Below, piece by piece: positions 1 to 6,040 of a stretch of 39,040 bases of DNA; position 1 is the first letter of the stretch; every line of letters begins with the position of its first letter. A model generated the notes under the pieces. The model worked only from the letters and a program-made list of their open reading frames with translations. It had not been told where the DNA came from and ran no database searches. The position numbers and the translations under genes were made by a program. This DNA is from Candidatus Stahliibacteriota bacterium (GTDB lineage Bacteria > Hydrothermota > Tepidihabitantia > SM23-42), in contig SOIY01000229.1 of NCBI GenBank assembly GCA_004376785.1, positions 1 to 39,040 on the forward strand, in the 5' to 3' direction.

Positions 1-13
1 TTTATCATTTTAA

Positions 14-385
14 TTACCGCCCCGATGGAATGGTAACAATGTTATCAAGCTTACCATCAACAATAGAGACAACTATGACAGCAATAACGGTTCCATTCTC
101 GTCTTTTTTATTATAGATCCATTGCTCAAAAGATCGTTTCAGGGCTGTGTTGCCATCGTTAATGTTAAAAGCATTAACAATCTTTTTAGTAGGACCGTTT
201 GGAAAATCAACACTTATTTCCTCCCACAATTTACTGAGAGTTCTTTTCGGCCCAAGAACAACAACATCTTGATCAGGCGCAACCGCTGTTTTTGTACTCC
301 TCTTTTGCAATGCCGGACATCCAGCAGTAAAAGAAACAACAATTGCCAGTAATAATAAAGTTAAAAGTAATTTTCTAAATCTCAT
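14..385 (-). CDS. Putative lipoprotein
   Basis: This 123-residue protein begins with basic residues (MRFRK), followed by a hydrophobic stretch to about residue 20 and a lipobox ending T-A-G-C with Cys23, which indicates export and lipid attachment. The rest is a soluble domain with no motif I recognise. The ATG at 385 has an AGGAGG site 9 bases upstream, which supports this start. It is the last gene in transcription order within the window. Phage lipoproteins may act in superinfection exclusion or in lysis (Rz1-like). It is not an obvious Rz1, because no overlapping Rz gene is seen and the mature part is not proline-rich. Lipoprotein is likely; the role is unknown. Confidence 0.75.
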   Translation of the reverse strand: MRFRKLLLTLLLLAIVVSFTAGCPALQKRSTKTAVAPDQDVVVLGPKRTLSKLWEEISVDFPNGPTKKIVNAFNINDGNTALKRSFEQWIYNKKDENGTVIAVIVVSIVDGKLDNIVTIPSGR

Positions 386-407
386 GATTTAAATCCTCCT
401 GTTTTAT

Positions 408-638
408 TTATTCCCCGTCTTCTTTTCTTATTTGTAGGAAGCTGGCGCTATCTATATGCATGGTAGACACAGTATACAATTTGTTATAGAATTTTTTAGG
501 TATCAGAGTGCATTTTATCTTTGATTCAACAACACCTGTAGATAATACAACAGAATTGTCTATAACTTTGGTGACTTGGAACACTTCGTCAGCTTCGCCG
601 GCAACTAAAACGTAATCACCCATCTTTATTTTTTTCAT
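408..638 (-). CDS. Small hypothetical protein, possibly beta-barrel
   Basis: The 76-residue product starts MKKIKMGDYVLVAGEADEVF, a run typical of small SH3-like or KOW-like barrels (short beta strands, GDYV-type turn). Family membership cannot be shown by eye. The ATG has a GAGGGAG site about 6 bases upstream. It lies 22 bases before the lipoprotein gene and is probably cotranscribed with it. No catalytic residues are evident. Function unknown. Confidence 0.65.
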   Translation of the reverse strand: MKKIKMGDYVLVAGEADEVFQVTKVIDNSVVLSTGVVESKIKCTLIPKKFYNKLYTVSTMHIDSASFLQIRKEDGE

Positions 639-709
639 TTTTCTCCCTCAACAAGTTAATTGCTGATGCATTGTATTTTATTCATACATTTCGAGAATTT
701 ATTCATTTA

Positions 710-907
710 TCAACCCACCTTAGGTTTTATTTCTTTTTCGTTTGAATATCCATTTGTAGCATTAAACCCATGTATATGGAAATGTGGTGCAGATATTATC
801 TTCTCTGCTTTGGCATCACATTTAGAACACTCTACCTCTTTAACGTCTCCTTTAACTATGGCTTCTGTGATTGTACCACATTTTTTACATCTGAATTCAA
901 ATAACAT
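710..907 (-). CDS. FmdB-like zinc-ribbon protein
   Basis: The 65-residue protein opens MLFEFRCKKCGTITE and has a second CxxC (ECSKCDAKAE) near residue 30, followed by the IISAPHFHIHGF segment. This matches the FmdB-type putative regulatory zinc ribbon: a CxxC-CxxC ribbon followed by a short hydrophobic/His-Gly stretch. Four Cys probably bind one zinc. FmdB-like proteins are common in phages, where their exact job is not established. The start overlaps the end of the upstream gene by 11 bases, suggesting coupled translation. The ribbon fold is fairly sure; the role is not. Confidence 0.75.
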   Translation of the reverse strand: MLFEFRCKKCGTITEAIVKGDVKEVECSKCDAKAEKIISAPHFHIHGFNATNGYSNEKEIKPKVG

Positions 908-1184
908 CTATTCTAGCTCCTCTTATTTTTCTAAGTAATCTGCTCATTGCGCCTTCTACATAAATAAAGTCAGTAGCTTTAACAGCTGAGCCAAATTCAG
1001 CATTGACTGTATTTAGAAAATTCTGATTTGGTGATTCTTTTAGTTCTGACCATTCTATACAGTCGTCGGCATCTAATGTAGGACCACCCGTTTGTGGTAC
1101 TATAGGACTGACCCATATTTTATCATCTATATAGGTTGCATAAGTACCATACCCTTCTAGTTTTAAAATACCATTTATTAACAT
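897..1184 (-). CDS. Hypothetical protein, 95 residues
   Basis: I place the start at the ATG at 1184 (MLINGILKLEGYG), which has an AAAGGA site 8 bases upstream. The longer open frame to 1235 would run into structured non-coding sequence and has no site. The product is mixed alpha/beta with no family I recognise and ends in the basic segment RLLRKIRGARIDVI. It overlaps the FmdB-like gene by 11 bases. Its upstream flank is the non-coding stretch 1199-1568, so its own promoter or a processed 5' end may lie there. Confidence 0.6.
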   Translation of the reverse strand: MLINGILKLEGYGTYATYIDDKIWVSPIVPQTGGPTLDADDCIEWSELKESPNQNFLNTVNAEFGSAVKATDFIYVEGAMSRLLRKIRGARIDVI

Positions 1185-1198
1185 ATTATTTCCTTTAA

Positions 1199-1568
1199 AG
1201 TTTGCCCACCCCATCCCCACTCGATTCCTATGCACACAAACTGTATGCGACGCCTATGAATATCAAATCGCACAGCGTTAGATGATACATGATAGGCTAA
1301 TAGCACCACATAAATAATAATTGAGCACCCTCTAACGGGGGACAATGCATTATGCGGTGTTTCCAAATCTACTACTCGTGTCAGACCCGCCACGGTCACT
1401 AGTGACTAATAAACTTGGGCACTACACTAGACGTAGCAGAAGCTAGGTTGTAGACTTATACTGGTCATCTAGTTTGTTTTACTTCTCCGATTCATACCTA
1501 TAGCCACTAAATGGGTGCTGTTGGACACCGCCAGCCAGGAAAATATTAATAGAATCAATCAGAAGTTA
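1199..1568 (-). ncRNA. Structured non-coding stretch, candidate RNA
   Basis: About 370 bases hold no credible gene; a 73-codon open frame at 1178-1399 has no ribosome site and unphage-like composition. The stretch is rich in inverted repeats: GCCTAT at 1252-1257 pairs with ATAGGC at 1292-1297, enclosing TGCGA (1246-1250)/TCGCA (1268-1272) as an alternative; GTCACTAGTGAC at 1395-1406 is a perfect 12-base palindrome; GGTG 1514-1517 pairs with CACC 1526-1529. It is locally richer in GC than its neighbours. Strand is assumed from the surrounding genes. It may be one structured RNA or several; no canonical tRNA T-arm was found. Confidence 0.4.
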
Positions 1569-2345
1569 TCAGGTTCCAGAAAATCTTAGTACTTGTTTAC
1601 GACTAAGATTTTTTAGACTGTTAAAAGCATCAACGTAAATCTGTTTGCTTAGTTCAGTAAATCCTGGCGCTGAGTTAATTTCAATGAAGTATAATTCATA
1701 TTTACTATCAACTATAAAGTCTACTGCTCCGAAATTCATACCAAGCATAGTTAATATCTTGTCAGAAACTTTCCAAGCCTCCCTAAATATATTATATGAT
1801 CCAGGATTATGTACAGTAGCAAAGTGACCACCGTTACTATAGTTCCAAGCAATTTCATCATTACTCCCATATCTCTTTTGAACACTCCATTCGTCTTGTG
1901 GTAACCATTTAAAGGAATGAATTCTTATTTCATAAATTCTATTCTTAATGAATTGCTGATAGTATTTACCTGGAATCTGACCTTTTCTTCTTGCCCAACA
2001 AATTCCTTTACCACCGATAGAATTAACTCTCTTCTCAATCCAATCAGACTTGTTATCTTTTTTGTCCAAGGAAAGCTTCGTTTTGGGTACTGTAACGTCC
2101 TGAGAGGCCGCTCTTTGGACTACTTTAAATTTTGAGTATCCTACATACCTATTTAAAACTGGTATCTTTCTGGCTGATGGATACAATCTAAAGAAAGTAG
2201 CTAAATGATCCTTATTTAACCCATAATTTACCAGAATATCAGGCATTATCCTTGTTTTTCCTGTATAATTACGGATATTACACCCTTTTCTTATTTCTTT
2301 ACAGGCGTTTGATCCTTTTTTTCCTATAAGTTTTATATTAATCAT
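1569..2345 (-). CDS. ATP-grasp ligase, short form
   Basis: The 258-residue protein ends with a typical ATP-grasp metal-binding segment: GMNFGAVDFIVD followed by LYFIEINSAPGFTEL, in which the D of VDF and the E and N of EIN should bind Mg-ATP. Upstream is a basic central part with EIRIHSFKW, like the phosphate-contact strand of the family. ATP-grasp enzymes join a carboxylate to an amine through an acyl phosphate. I chose the ATG at 2345 (MINIKLIGKKGSN) because the longer frame overlaps the small zinc-ribbon gene at 2387-2563. It is a shorter relative of the ligase at 11020-12132; both probably belong to the amidoligase chemistry in this genome. Substrate unknown. Confidence 0.8.
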   Translation of the reverse strand: MINIKLIGKKGSNACKEIRKGCNIRNYTGKTRIMPDILVNYGLNKDHLATFFRLYPSARKIPVLNRYVGYSKFKVVQRAASQDVTVPKTKLSLDKKDNKSDWIEKRVNSIGGKGICWARRKGQIPGKYYQQFIKNRIYEIRIHSFKWLPQDEWSVQKRYGSNDEIAWNYSNGGHFATVHNPGSYNIFREAWKVSDKILTMLGMNFGAVDFIVDSKYELYFIEINSAPGFTELSKQIYVDAFNSLKNLSRKQVLRFSGT

Positions 2346-2386
2346 TTTTGTAACTCTAAATATTTTAACACACTCCTGATTTGTTG

Positions 2387-2563
2387 TTATGCGTTGTGCG
2401 TCTCCCCTGTTTTTTCCCATTTCCCACCACAAGAACATCGGTCGCCCACATCAAAATGTGGGTACTCTTCCCTTTCACTGTTACATTTTGAACATGTCCA
2501 AATATACATTAAATTTAATTCGGTGTCCGTTTCAGCGTCCTCCCTGGTTCGGTATTCTCGCAT
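2387..2563 (-). CDS. Small zinc-ribbon protein, 58 residues
   Basis: This short gene reads M-R-E-Y-R-T-R-E-D from the ATG at 2563, with an ideal AGGAGG 7 bases upstream, and stops at 2387. The protein has CSKC near residue 24 and CSC-GGKW near residue 46, a CxxC/CxC zinc ribbon. The N-terminus is acidic (EDAETDTE). It sits between the frameshifted Cys protein and the ATP-grasp gene and overlaps the 5' open frame of the latter, which fixes that gene's start. The combination of strong ribosome site and paired Cys makes it credible despite its size. Function unknown; nucleic-acid or protein contact is typical of such ribbons. Confidence 0.75.
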   Translation of the reverse strand: MREYRTREDAETDTELNLMYIWTCSKCNSEREEYPHFDVGDRCSCGGKWEKTGETHNA

Positions 2564-2575
2564 CCTTAACCTCCT

Positions 2576-2786
2576 TTAAAAATAATTTGCACAAAGGTAA
2601 TGAACTTCCAAAGCAACAGCGTTATATGCTCTACCTTCTTTAGTTTTGACCTGCTTTTCTTTATTATCACCTGGACCTATACATACTAACGTAGTATAGT
2701 CACCTTCGACAAATGGTTTTTTTACAAGCAGGGCATAACTCTCCGATAGATGGATGACCCTTTGTCTTTGGCCCGAGTTTCCTCAT
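2576..2786 (-). pseudogene. Frameshifted small Cys protein
   Basis: From the ATG at 2786 the frame reads MRKLGPKTKGHPSIGELCPA then C-K-K and soon stops. Skipping one base of the A7 run (T7 on the plus strand near 2717-2723) continues it as PFVEGDYTTLVCIGPGDNK, then GRAYNAVALEVHYLCANYF and a stop at 2576. The joined 69-residue product has CPACKK plus two later Cys and looks like one intact small domain. Causes could be a homopolymer sequencing error, a programmed +1 shift, or a recent mutation. The ribosome site upstream is weak, but the gene follows its neighbour by 16 bases. Its end overlaps the AGGAGG of the next gene. Confidence 0.7.
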
Positions 2787-2802
2787 TTTATTATCTACTT
2801 TT

Positions 2803-2967
2803 TCATGCGGCGTTGTTTTCAGCGATCCACTCTTGAAATGCTATAAGTGCATTCTTACAATCTGATGAATTGTTTATATAGTCATTTGTTTCATCGCTGT
2901 CATATCGTGGCTCGATAAGCCGCTCTAAAAATGGAGCTATTTTTTCAAGACATTCTATACTATTCAT
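2803..2967 (-). CDS. Small hypothetical protein, 54 residues
   Basis: The start is set at the ATG at 2967 (MNSIECLEKIAPFLERLIEP) because it has AAGGAGG six bases upstream; the longer frame to 3009 would overlap the previous gene by 22 bases without a comparable site. The protein is acidic and mostly helical by eye, with DSDETNDYINNSSDC in the middle. No family recognised. It lies in a run of small early-type phage genes. Confidence 0.6.
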   Translation of the reverse strand: MNSIECLEKIAPFLERLIEPRYDSDETNDYINNSSDCKNALIAFQEWIAENNAA

Positions 2968-2987
2968 CTTAGCCTCCTTAACATCTT

Positions 2988-3563
2988 TTAAGTATTTTTC
3001 CCCCGACATCGTTTCAAATTAAGTTCATATAAAAAACTACCTTTTGTTTCAAACAATGTTTCATGTAAAAAATTACAGCGATAATACCCAGTAGCGTATG
3101 ACAAGAATTTACACGTATTTTTCTTTTTTACATCATAACATAGGAAATTTGATGGAATACATTCCGGCGTTAGTTTCTCTTTGTATTTTACATTTATTAT
3201 AGGGTACTCAACTATATCAATAAAATTATAATCTGCTAATCTCCAATTCTCTTCTTTTGTCGTACCCGATTCTTTAGGTTTTTTACTATCCAACTTCCAT
3301 TCTCTACAGTTATACATGTGAAATCTTTGAATTGTGTCACGAGCATGCATATGAATATAAATAACATTATTGCTAAAATCAACTAAATTTATCGTGAACA
3401 TTCTTGGAACAGTATAAAAGTTGCCATAGTAAACAAAAATAGAATCCCCACTACCAATATTTTTAAGGTTGCCAATATGGATTGCTTCATCTCGTAAATT
3501 ATTTTGTTTTTCTATTTCATGCTGTTCAGTTACATGTGCAATTTTTTCTTTTAATGTTTTCAC
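2988..3563 (-). CDS. Hypothetical protein, 191 residues
   Basis: Translation probably starts at a GTG at 3563, which forms a GTGA overlap with the stop of the previous gene; GAGG lies about 11 bases upstream. The product has an N-terminal helix (KEKIAHVTEQHEIEKQNN), a beta-rich middle (DSIFVYYGNFYTVPRM), and a C-terminal part with four Cys including CRGKNT near the end. Many aromatic residues suggest a compact globular fold. I do not recognise a family. Confidence 0.6.
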   Translation of the reverse strand: MKTLKEKIAHVTEQHEIEKQNNLRDEAIHIGNLKNIGSGDSIFVYYGNFYTVPRMFTINLVDFSNNVIYIHMHARDTIQRFHMYNCREWKLDSKKPKESGTTKEENWRLADYNFIDIVEYPIINVKYKEKLTPECIPSNFLCYDVKKKNTCKFLSYATGYYRCNFLHETLFETKGSFLYELNLKRCRGKNT

Positions 3564-3907
3564 AATATTTCATCCTCATAACTTGTAAAATCAGGTTTTG
3601 GATTTTCAACAAACTGTCTAGCTGTTAAAGCCTTGCCAGTTGCCTTTGCTTTAATAATTCTGTGCCAACCATCCATCGGGTAGCCATCCGACCTAAGTAT
3701 AATCGGAATAGAGCAGTCGGCCTCTTGAACACGTTTATAATGAGCAACATAATCTCTTAAATTTGATATTTTCCAGCGGATTGTCTCATCAAGAGAGATT
3801 TTTTCCACATCAAATGGCTTTGCCTCGATACCTTTAGAAGCTTCTATTAGCGTAGAATCTCTCCAAATCCTTCCGTGCTCATCTATAAAGCAATGCTTTA
3901 GCTTCAT
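3560..3907 (-). CDS. ParB/sulfiredoxin-like domain protein
   Basis: The 115-residue protein contains IPIILRSDGYPMDGWHRI followed by KAKATGK, resembling the ParB/Srx-type segment in which a strand, a D-G-x-H-R turn (here MDGWHRI) and a helix follow each other. In that superfamily this turn binds nucleotide or DNA. The rest (WKISNLRDYVAHYKRVQ) is helical. The ATG has AAAAGGA 6 bases upstream. It overlaps both neighbours and so is translated with them. This is a motif-level call; a stand-alone single-domain form could be a nuclease-like, kinase-like or DNA-binding protein. Confidence 0.5.
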   Translation of the reverse strand: MKLKHCFIDEHGRIWRDSTLIEASKGIEAKPFDVEKISLDETIRWKISNLRDYVAHYKRVQEADCSIPIILRSDGYPMDGWHRIIKAKATGKALTARQFVENPKPDFTSYEDEIL

Positions 3908-4139
3908 TATATTCCTTTTCGCTTATTATTTTACCAGATGACAATAAAAATCCTCCTTCAACAGCCTTTGTAAATTCAAAAAAAGTTACAACTTTTTTTC
4001 TTCCGTGACCTATAGCATATTTTGTATCTATTATATGTTGCTCTTTTACATATGATATTTTATATGTATTGGGTGGTCGCCCTGTGCAGGGGGTTAAAAT
4101 ACCATGATCTTTATAATAAAAGAATTTATTTATCTTCAT
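3879..4139 (-). CDS. Hypothetical protein, 86 residues
   Basis: A small basic protein (MKINKFFYYKDHGILTPC) with GRPPNTYKISYVKEQ and GRKKVVTFFEFTKAVEGGF. The first 40 residues look beta-rich, the end helical (SEKEYNEAKALLYR). Its ATG overlaps the stop of the 42-residue gene upstream as TAATG, so translation is probably coupled, and its own end overlaps the ParB-like gene by 29 bases. No family recognised. Confidence 0.6.
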   Translation of the reverse strand: MKINKFFYYKDHGILTPCTGRPPNTYKISYVKEQHIIDTKYAIGHGRKKVVTFFEFTKAVEGGFLLSSGKIISEKEYNEAKALLYR

Positions 4140-4267
4140 TATCTACACCCATGACAACTTGAGCATTGTCTACAAACATGCTTTGATTTTTTCCTTTTAA
4201 TTCCATCAAACATAAACGTCATTTTTTTTACAAGACTATATTTTGGTTTGATATATTTAGTTTTCAT
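4139..4267 (-). CDS. Basic 42-residue protein with Cys-rich tail
   Basis: The frame starts at the ATG at 4267 (M-K-T-K-Y-I-K-P-K-Y) with GGAGG 5 bases upstream, and ends in CRQCSSCHGCR. Both ends are coupled: ATGA overlap with the acidic protein upstream and TAATG overlap with the next gene. These overlaps and the strong site make it real despite its size. The four Cys in CxxCxxCxxC spacing could hold a metal or iron-sulfur cluster; the Lys-rich front suggests contact with nucleic acid or with the very acidic neighbour. Function unknown. Confidence 0.7.
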   Translation of the reverse strand: MKTKYIKPKYSLVKKMTFMFDGIKRKKSKHVCRQCSSCHGCR

Positions 4268-4704
4268 AGAACCTCCGTTATATCATCTTTCAGTTCAGTT
4301 TGAGCAATTTGATACAGCTCTTCTTCAGTATAATCTAACGGATCTGTAATTTTTCTCTGGCCCTTTAAAAAGTTTAAATACCACCTTTCAAAAGGTTTAC
4401 CTCTTTCAATTTCAGTAGTGTGTCTGGAAGATAAAGGAACTTTGGCTTGTTCCTTATCACCTTCCATTCTCTTAAGCAATTGTCTGGCTATACGATCTTC
4501 ATCCAACTCTTCTTGAGCCATATGATGACCAAAGCCAGCAGCAACTCCCATCTCAAATATACCTATTTCGCCGGCGCTGAGAGGCTCATAATCGTCGTCT
4601 AATTCAATGTCATACTCTGTGTCGTTATCTGGCTCATCAAACATATCCTCTTCTGCATCAGATTGAGGATCGTAGATGAAATCTGGATCATAAGGTATAT
4701 CCAC
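4264..4704 (-). CDS. Acidic hypothetical protein, 146 residues
   Basis: Residues 1-45 are extremely acidic (DPQSDAEEDMFDEPDNDTEY), then a helical part with GFGHHMAQEELDEDRIARQL and a C-terminal part with FERWYLNFLKGQRK. The open frame begins at a GTG at 4704; the nearest purine-rich site (AGGG) is about 12 bases upstream, so an internal ATG at residue 21 is an alternative. It is the first gene after the non-coding region 4705-6040. An acidic N-terminus could mimic nucleic acid or bind a basic partner such as the 42-residue protein encoded next; this is inference only. Confidence 0.6.
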   Translation of the reverse strand: MDIPYDPDFIYDPQSDAEEDMFDEPDNDTEYDIELDDDYEPLSAGEIGIFEMGVAAGFGHHMAQEELDEDRIARQLLKRMEGDKEQAKVPLSSRHTTEIERGKPFERWYLNFLKGQRKITDPLDYTEEELYQIAQTELKDDITEVL

Positions 4705-4724
4705 TCAGTCCATCCCTTTATTAA

Positions 4725-4827
4725 ATTTTTTTGGGGAATTCATTACCGAACACGGCTAACATCCGCTTCCATAGTAGGAAGATCAACTGTTTGTTGGTAT
4801 TTATTTGCGCCGTGAATTCCCCAAAAA
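4725..4827 (-). ncRNA. Cloverleaf-like element A
   Basis: GGGGAATTCA at 4733-4742 pairs perfectly with TGAATTCCCC at 4813-4822, and flanking T and A runs extend the stem to about 15 pairs. Inside are three hairpins: TTACCG-AACA-CGGCTAA (4743-4759), CTTCC-ATAGTA-GGAAG (4766-4781) and CAAC-TGTTT-GTTG. The outline resembles a tRNA, but the middle loop has six bases instead of seven and no TTC-type T-loop is in place, so it is not a normal tRNA. A-runs on one side and T-runs on the other also allow a bidirectional terminator. Confidence 0.4.
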
Positions 4828-4854
4828 TTACCGCTTGTCAAGCATTTTTTTTGT

Positions 4855-4936
4855 GCTGAAGTGAAAAGTTATCTCCGCTACCCAGGAGCCGTATCAAGTA
4901 ACGGAAGGGCTCGTTTATCCACTTATTCACTTCAGC
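4855..4936 (-). ncRNA. Closed structured element B
   Basis: An 11-base perfect terminal stem (GCTGAAGTGAA 4855-4865 with TTCACTTCAGC 4926-4936) encloses 60 bases that can form GAGCC/GGCTC with an inner CCGT/ACGG hairpin. Size and outline resemble element A (linker of 13-16 bases, then hairpin, then unpaired tail, on the minus strand). A T8 run lies just outside on the plus strand. No tRNA features were found. Confidence 0.4.
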
Positions 4937-4944
4937 GATCAACA

Positions 4945-4983
4945 CGTATCGGAATTTATAGATACGCACTGGCTTTGGAAGCC
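4945..4983 (-). ncRNA. Tandem hairpins with a CCA anticodon-like loop
   Basis: CGTATC (4945-4950) pairs with GATACG (4961-4966), and GGCTT (4971-4975) with AAGCC (4979-4983). Read on the minus strand the second hairpin shows loop TTCCAAA, identical in layout to a tRNA-Trp anticodon loop (T33, CCA, A37). I could not assemble matching acceptor and D arms, so this is only a suggestion of a degenerate or interrupted tRNA. Confidence 0.25.
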
Positions 4984-5163
4984 TATTTATTTGTTTACCC
5001 ACCTCTATCCCACTCGTCCTACCTTTTTCCACCATTTAATCTCTATAATTATAGATTGGTGTTCGATTTTTTTTGCGTTTTTCACCCTATGGTTACTTTG
5101 CGTTTAATCTACTCGCTACGATACTATGTTATACATAGATAGCTTAAGGAAAAAGACTTGTGA

Positions 5164-5243
5164 TCTACACTCGAACAACGGTGCTGGTTTAAAAAGTACA
5201 GCATTAGTGGGAATACCCACCCATCATCTTATGTGAGTGTAGA
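5164..5243 (-). ncRNA. Cloverleaf-like element D
   Basis: TCTACACTC (5164-5172) pairs with GAGTGTAGA (5235-5243) in a perfect 9-base stem. It encloses TGCTG/CAGCA (5182-5186 with 5199-5203) and GTGGG-AATA-CCCAC (5207-5220). The result is a three-way junction of 80 bases. It lacks a T-arm and an anticodon-like loop of seven, so it is not a standard tRNA. Confidence 0.4.
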
Positions 5244-5307
5244 CCAGTACTTGTCACTTTGTGGATGGTAATGCTTAGGGAGCATTGTAGAAAAATATAT
5301 ATCATGT

Positions 5308-5413
5308 TGTTGTGATAGTCACGATTCGAACATGACTTCTCTCATTGGTATTCAATCAGCTTTGCACTTTGGTAGTTATGAGATATAGCTGACTACTCAT
5401 ACCTACTACAACA
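5308..5413 (-). ncRNA. tRNA-like element with canonical T-arm
   Basis: On the minus strand AGTCATG-TTCGAAT-CGTGACT (5317-5337) has the exact GTTCGAATC of a tRNA T-arm. TGTTGT/ACAACA close the element, or alternatively GTTGTAG/CTATCAC with one mismatch. A variable-arm-like hairpin ATTG-AATAC-CAAT precedes the T-arm, and an 8-pair hairpin GGTATGAG with CTCAT/ACC lies in the D/anticodon position. The part between acceptor and T-arm is too long for a simple tRNA and no clean 7-base anticodon loop with T33 was found. It may be a divergent, interrupted or decayed tRNA. Confidence 0.35.
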
Positions 5414-5813
5414 GGTTTTTCTTATTTAGCTAGTGGACAAAGTACGCCATATGTAAAAGCACCTGCAAAGATCCACCATCGGCAGTATTTTTTCGCCTGA
5501 TTTTTAACTACAGTTCTTATTGGTATCAGCCAAGAACTTGTCACTACCCGTCAGAAACAGGTGTGTACGTTAAGAAGGGCAGACGTAGATGAAATAACCC
5601 TCTACGATTTTTCGAATTAACCAATGAACATAATATTACCCATAGCTATACTATATCACAAATGTATAGATATATACACCATAAATATGAATTCTGCTTC
5701 AATCTCTAAACTCCGTGAATAGATGTAAACAGAATAACCGCAGAGCTCGGTTTATAAATTTTCTGTTTTGTATCAACTAATCACTCATATTTAAAAATGG
5801 TATTTACTCTTCG

Positions 5814-5832
5814 ATAGGGCTTGGAACCCTAT
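5814..5832 (-). other. T-arm-like hairpin
   Basis: ATAGGG (5814-5819) pairs with CCCTAT (5827-5832); on the minus strand the 7-base loop reads TTCCAAG between G and C, which is the form of a tRNA T-arm (G53, TTC, A58, C61). No partner acceptor stem was found within about 100 bases, so it may be a tRNA remnant or part of a larger RNA. Confidence 0.3.
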
Positions 5833-6040
5833 AGATAAACAGTTTCAAAACCATACAGATTTTTACTAATGGATTATCTACGCTTTCAGAGCAACGAATA
5901 GCCATCCACAAGGGTATATAAATCTTTATGTATGAAAGTTCTTTCTTATCTCCATAAAGATTATTAAACAACCGGTGATTAACAGCTCAGTTTCAGATAC
6001 GCTCAGCTTACAGTCATAGGAGCACCAGTTTGTTTACAAA

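Larger units (their letters stand above)
4705..6040 (-). ncRNA. 1.3-kb structured non-coding region
   Basis: This is the longest stretch without a credible gene. Short open frames exist on both strands (for example 4838-5035 and 4861-5142), but none has a ribosome site or sensible composition. Instead there is a chain of inverted repeats, several closing 80-105-base cloverleaf-like units that are listed separately. Others are TCTATAATTATAGA at 5042-5055, CTATGT/ACATAG at 5124-5138, GTTC/GAAC at 5513-5537 and CGTAGA/TCTACG at 5584-5606. The next gene upstream encodes a CCA-adding-type enzyme. Possible identities are a cluster of divergent tRNAs or a large ornate RNA of the GOLLD or ROOL kind, which are known from phages near tRNA genes. 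Strand is assumed. Confidence 0.5.

Noticed and set aside
651..699. 16-codon frame between two small genes
   Set aside because: Too short, no clear ribosome site; not separable from chance.
1178..1399. 73-codon minus frame
   Set aside because: Overlaps structured sequence and the start of the 95-residue gene; lacks a ribosome site.
2346..2438. N-terminal extension of the short ATP-grasp protein
   Set aside because: Overlaps the 58-residue zinc-ribbon gene, which has an ideal AGGAGG; the extension is unlike ATP-grasp N-termini.
4838..5142. Open frames on both strands (65 and 93 codons) in the structured region
   Set aside because: No ribosome site, they cross perfect stems of elements B and following, and have no plausible composition.
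5164..5243. Standard tRNA in element D
   Set aside because: The TTCGAG on the minus strand is not flanked by pairing arms and there is no seven-base anticodon loop.
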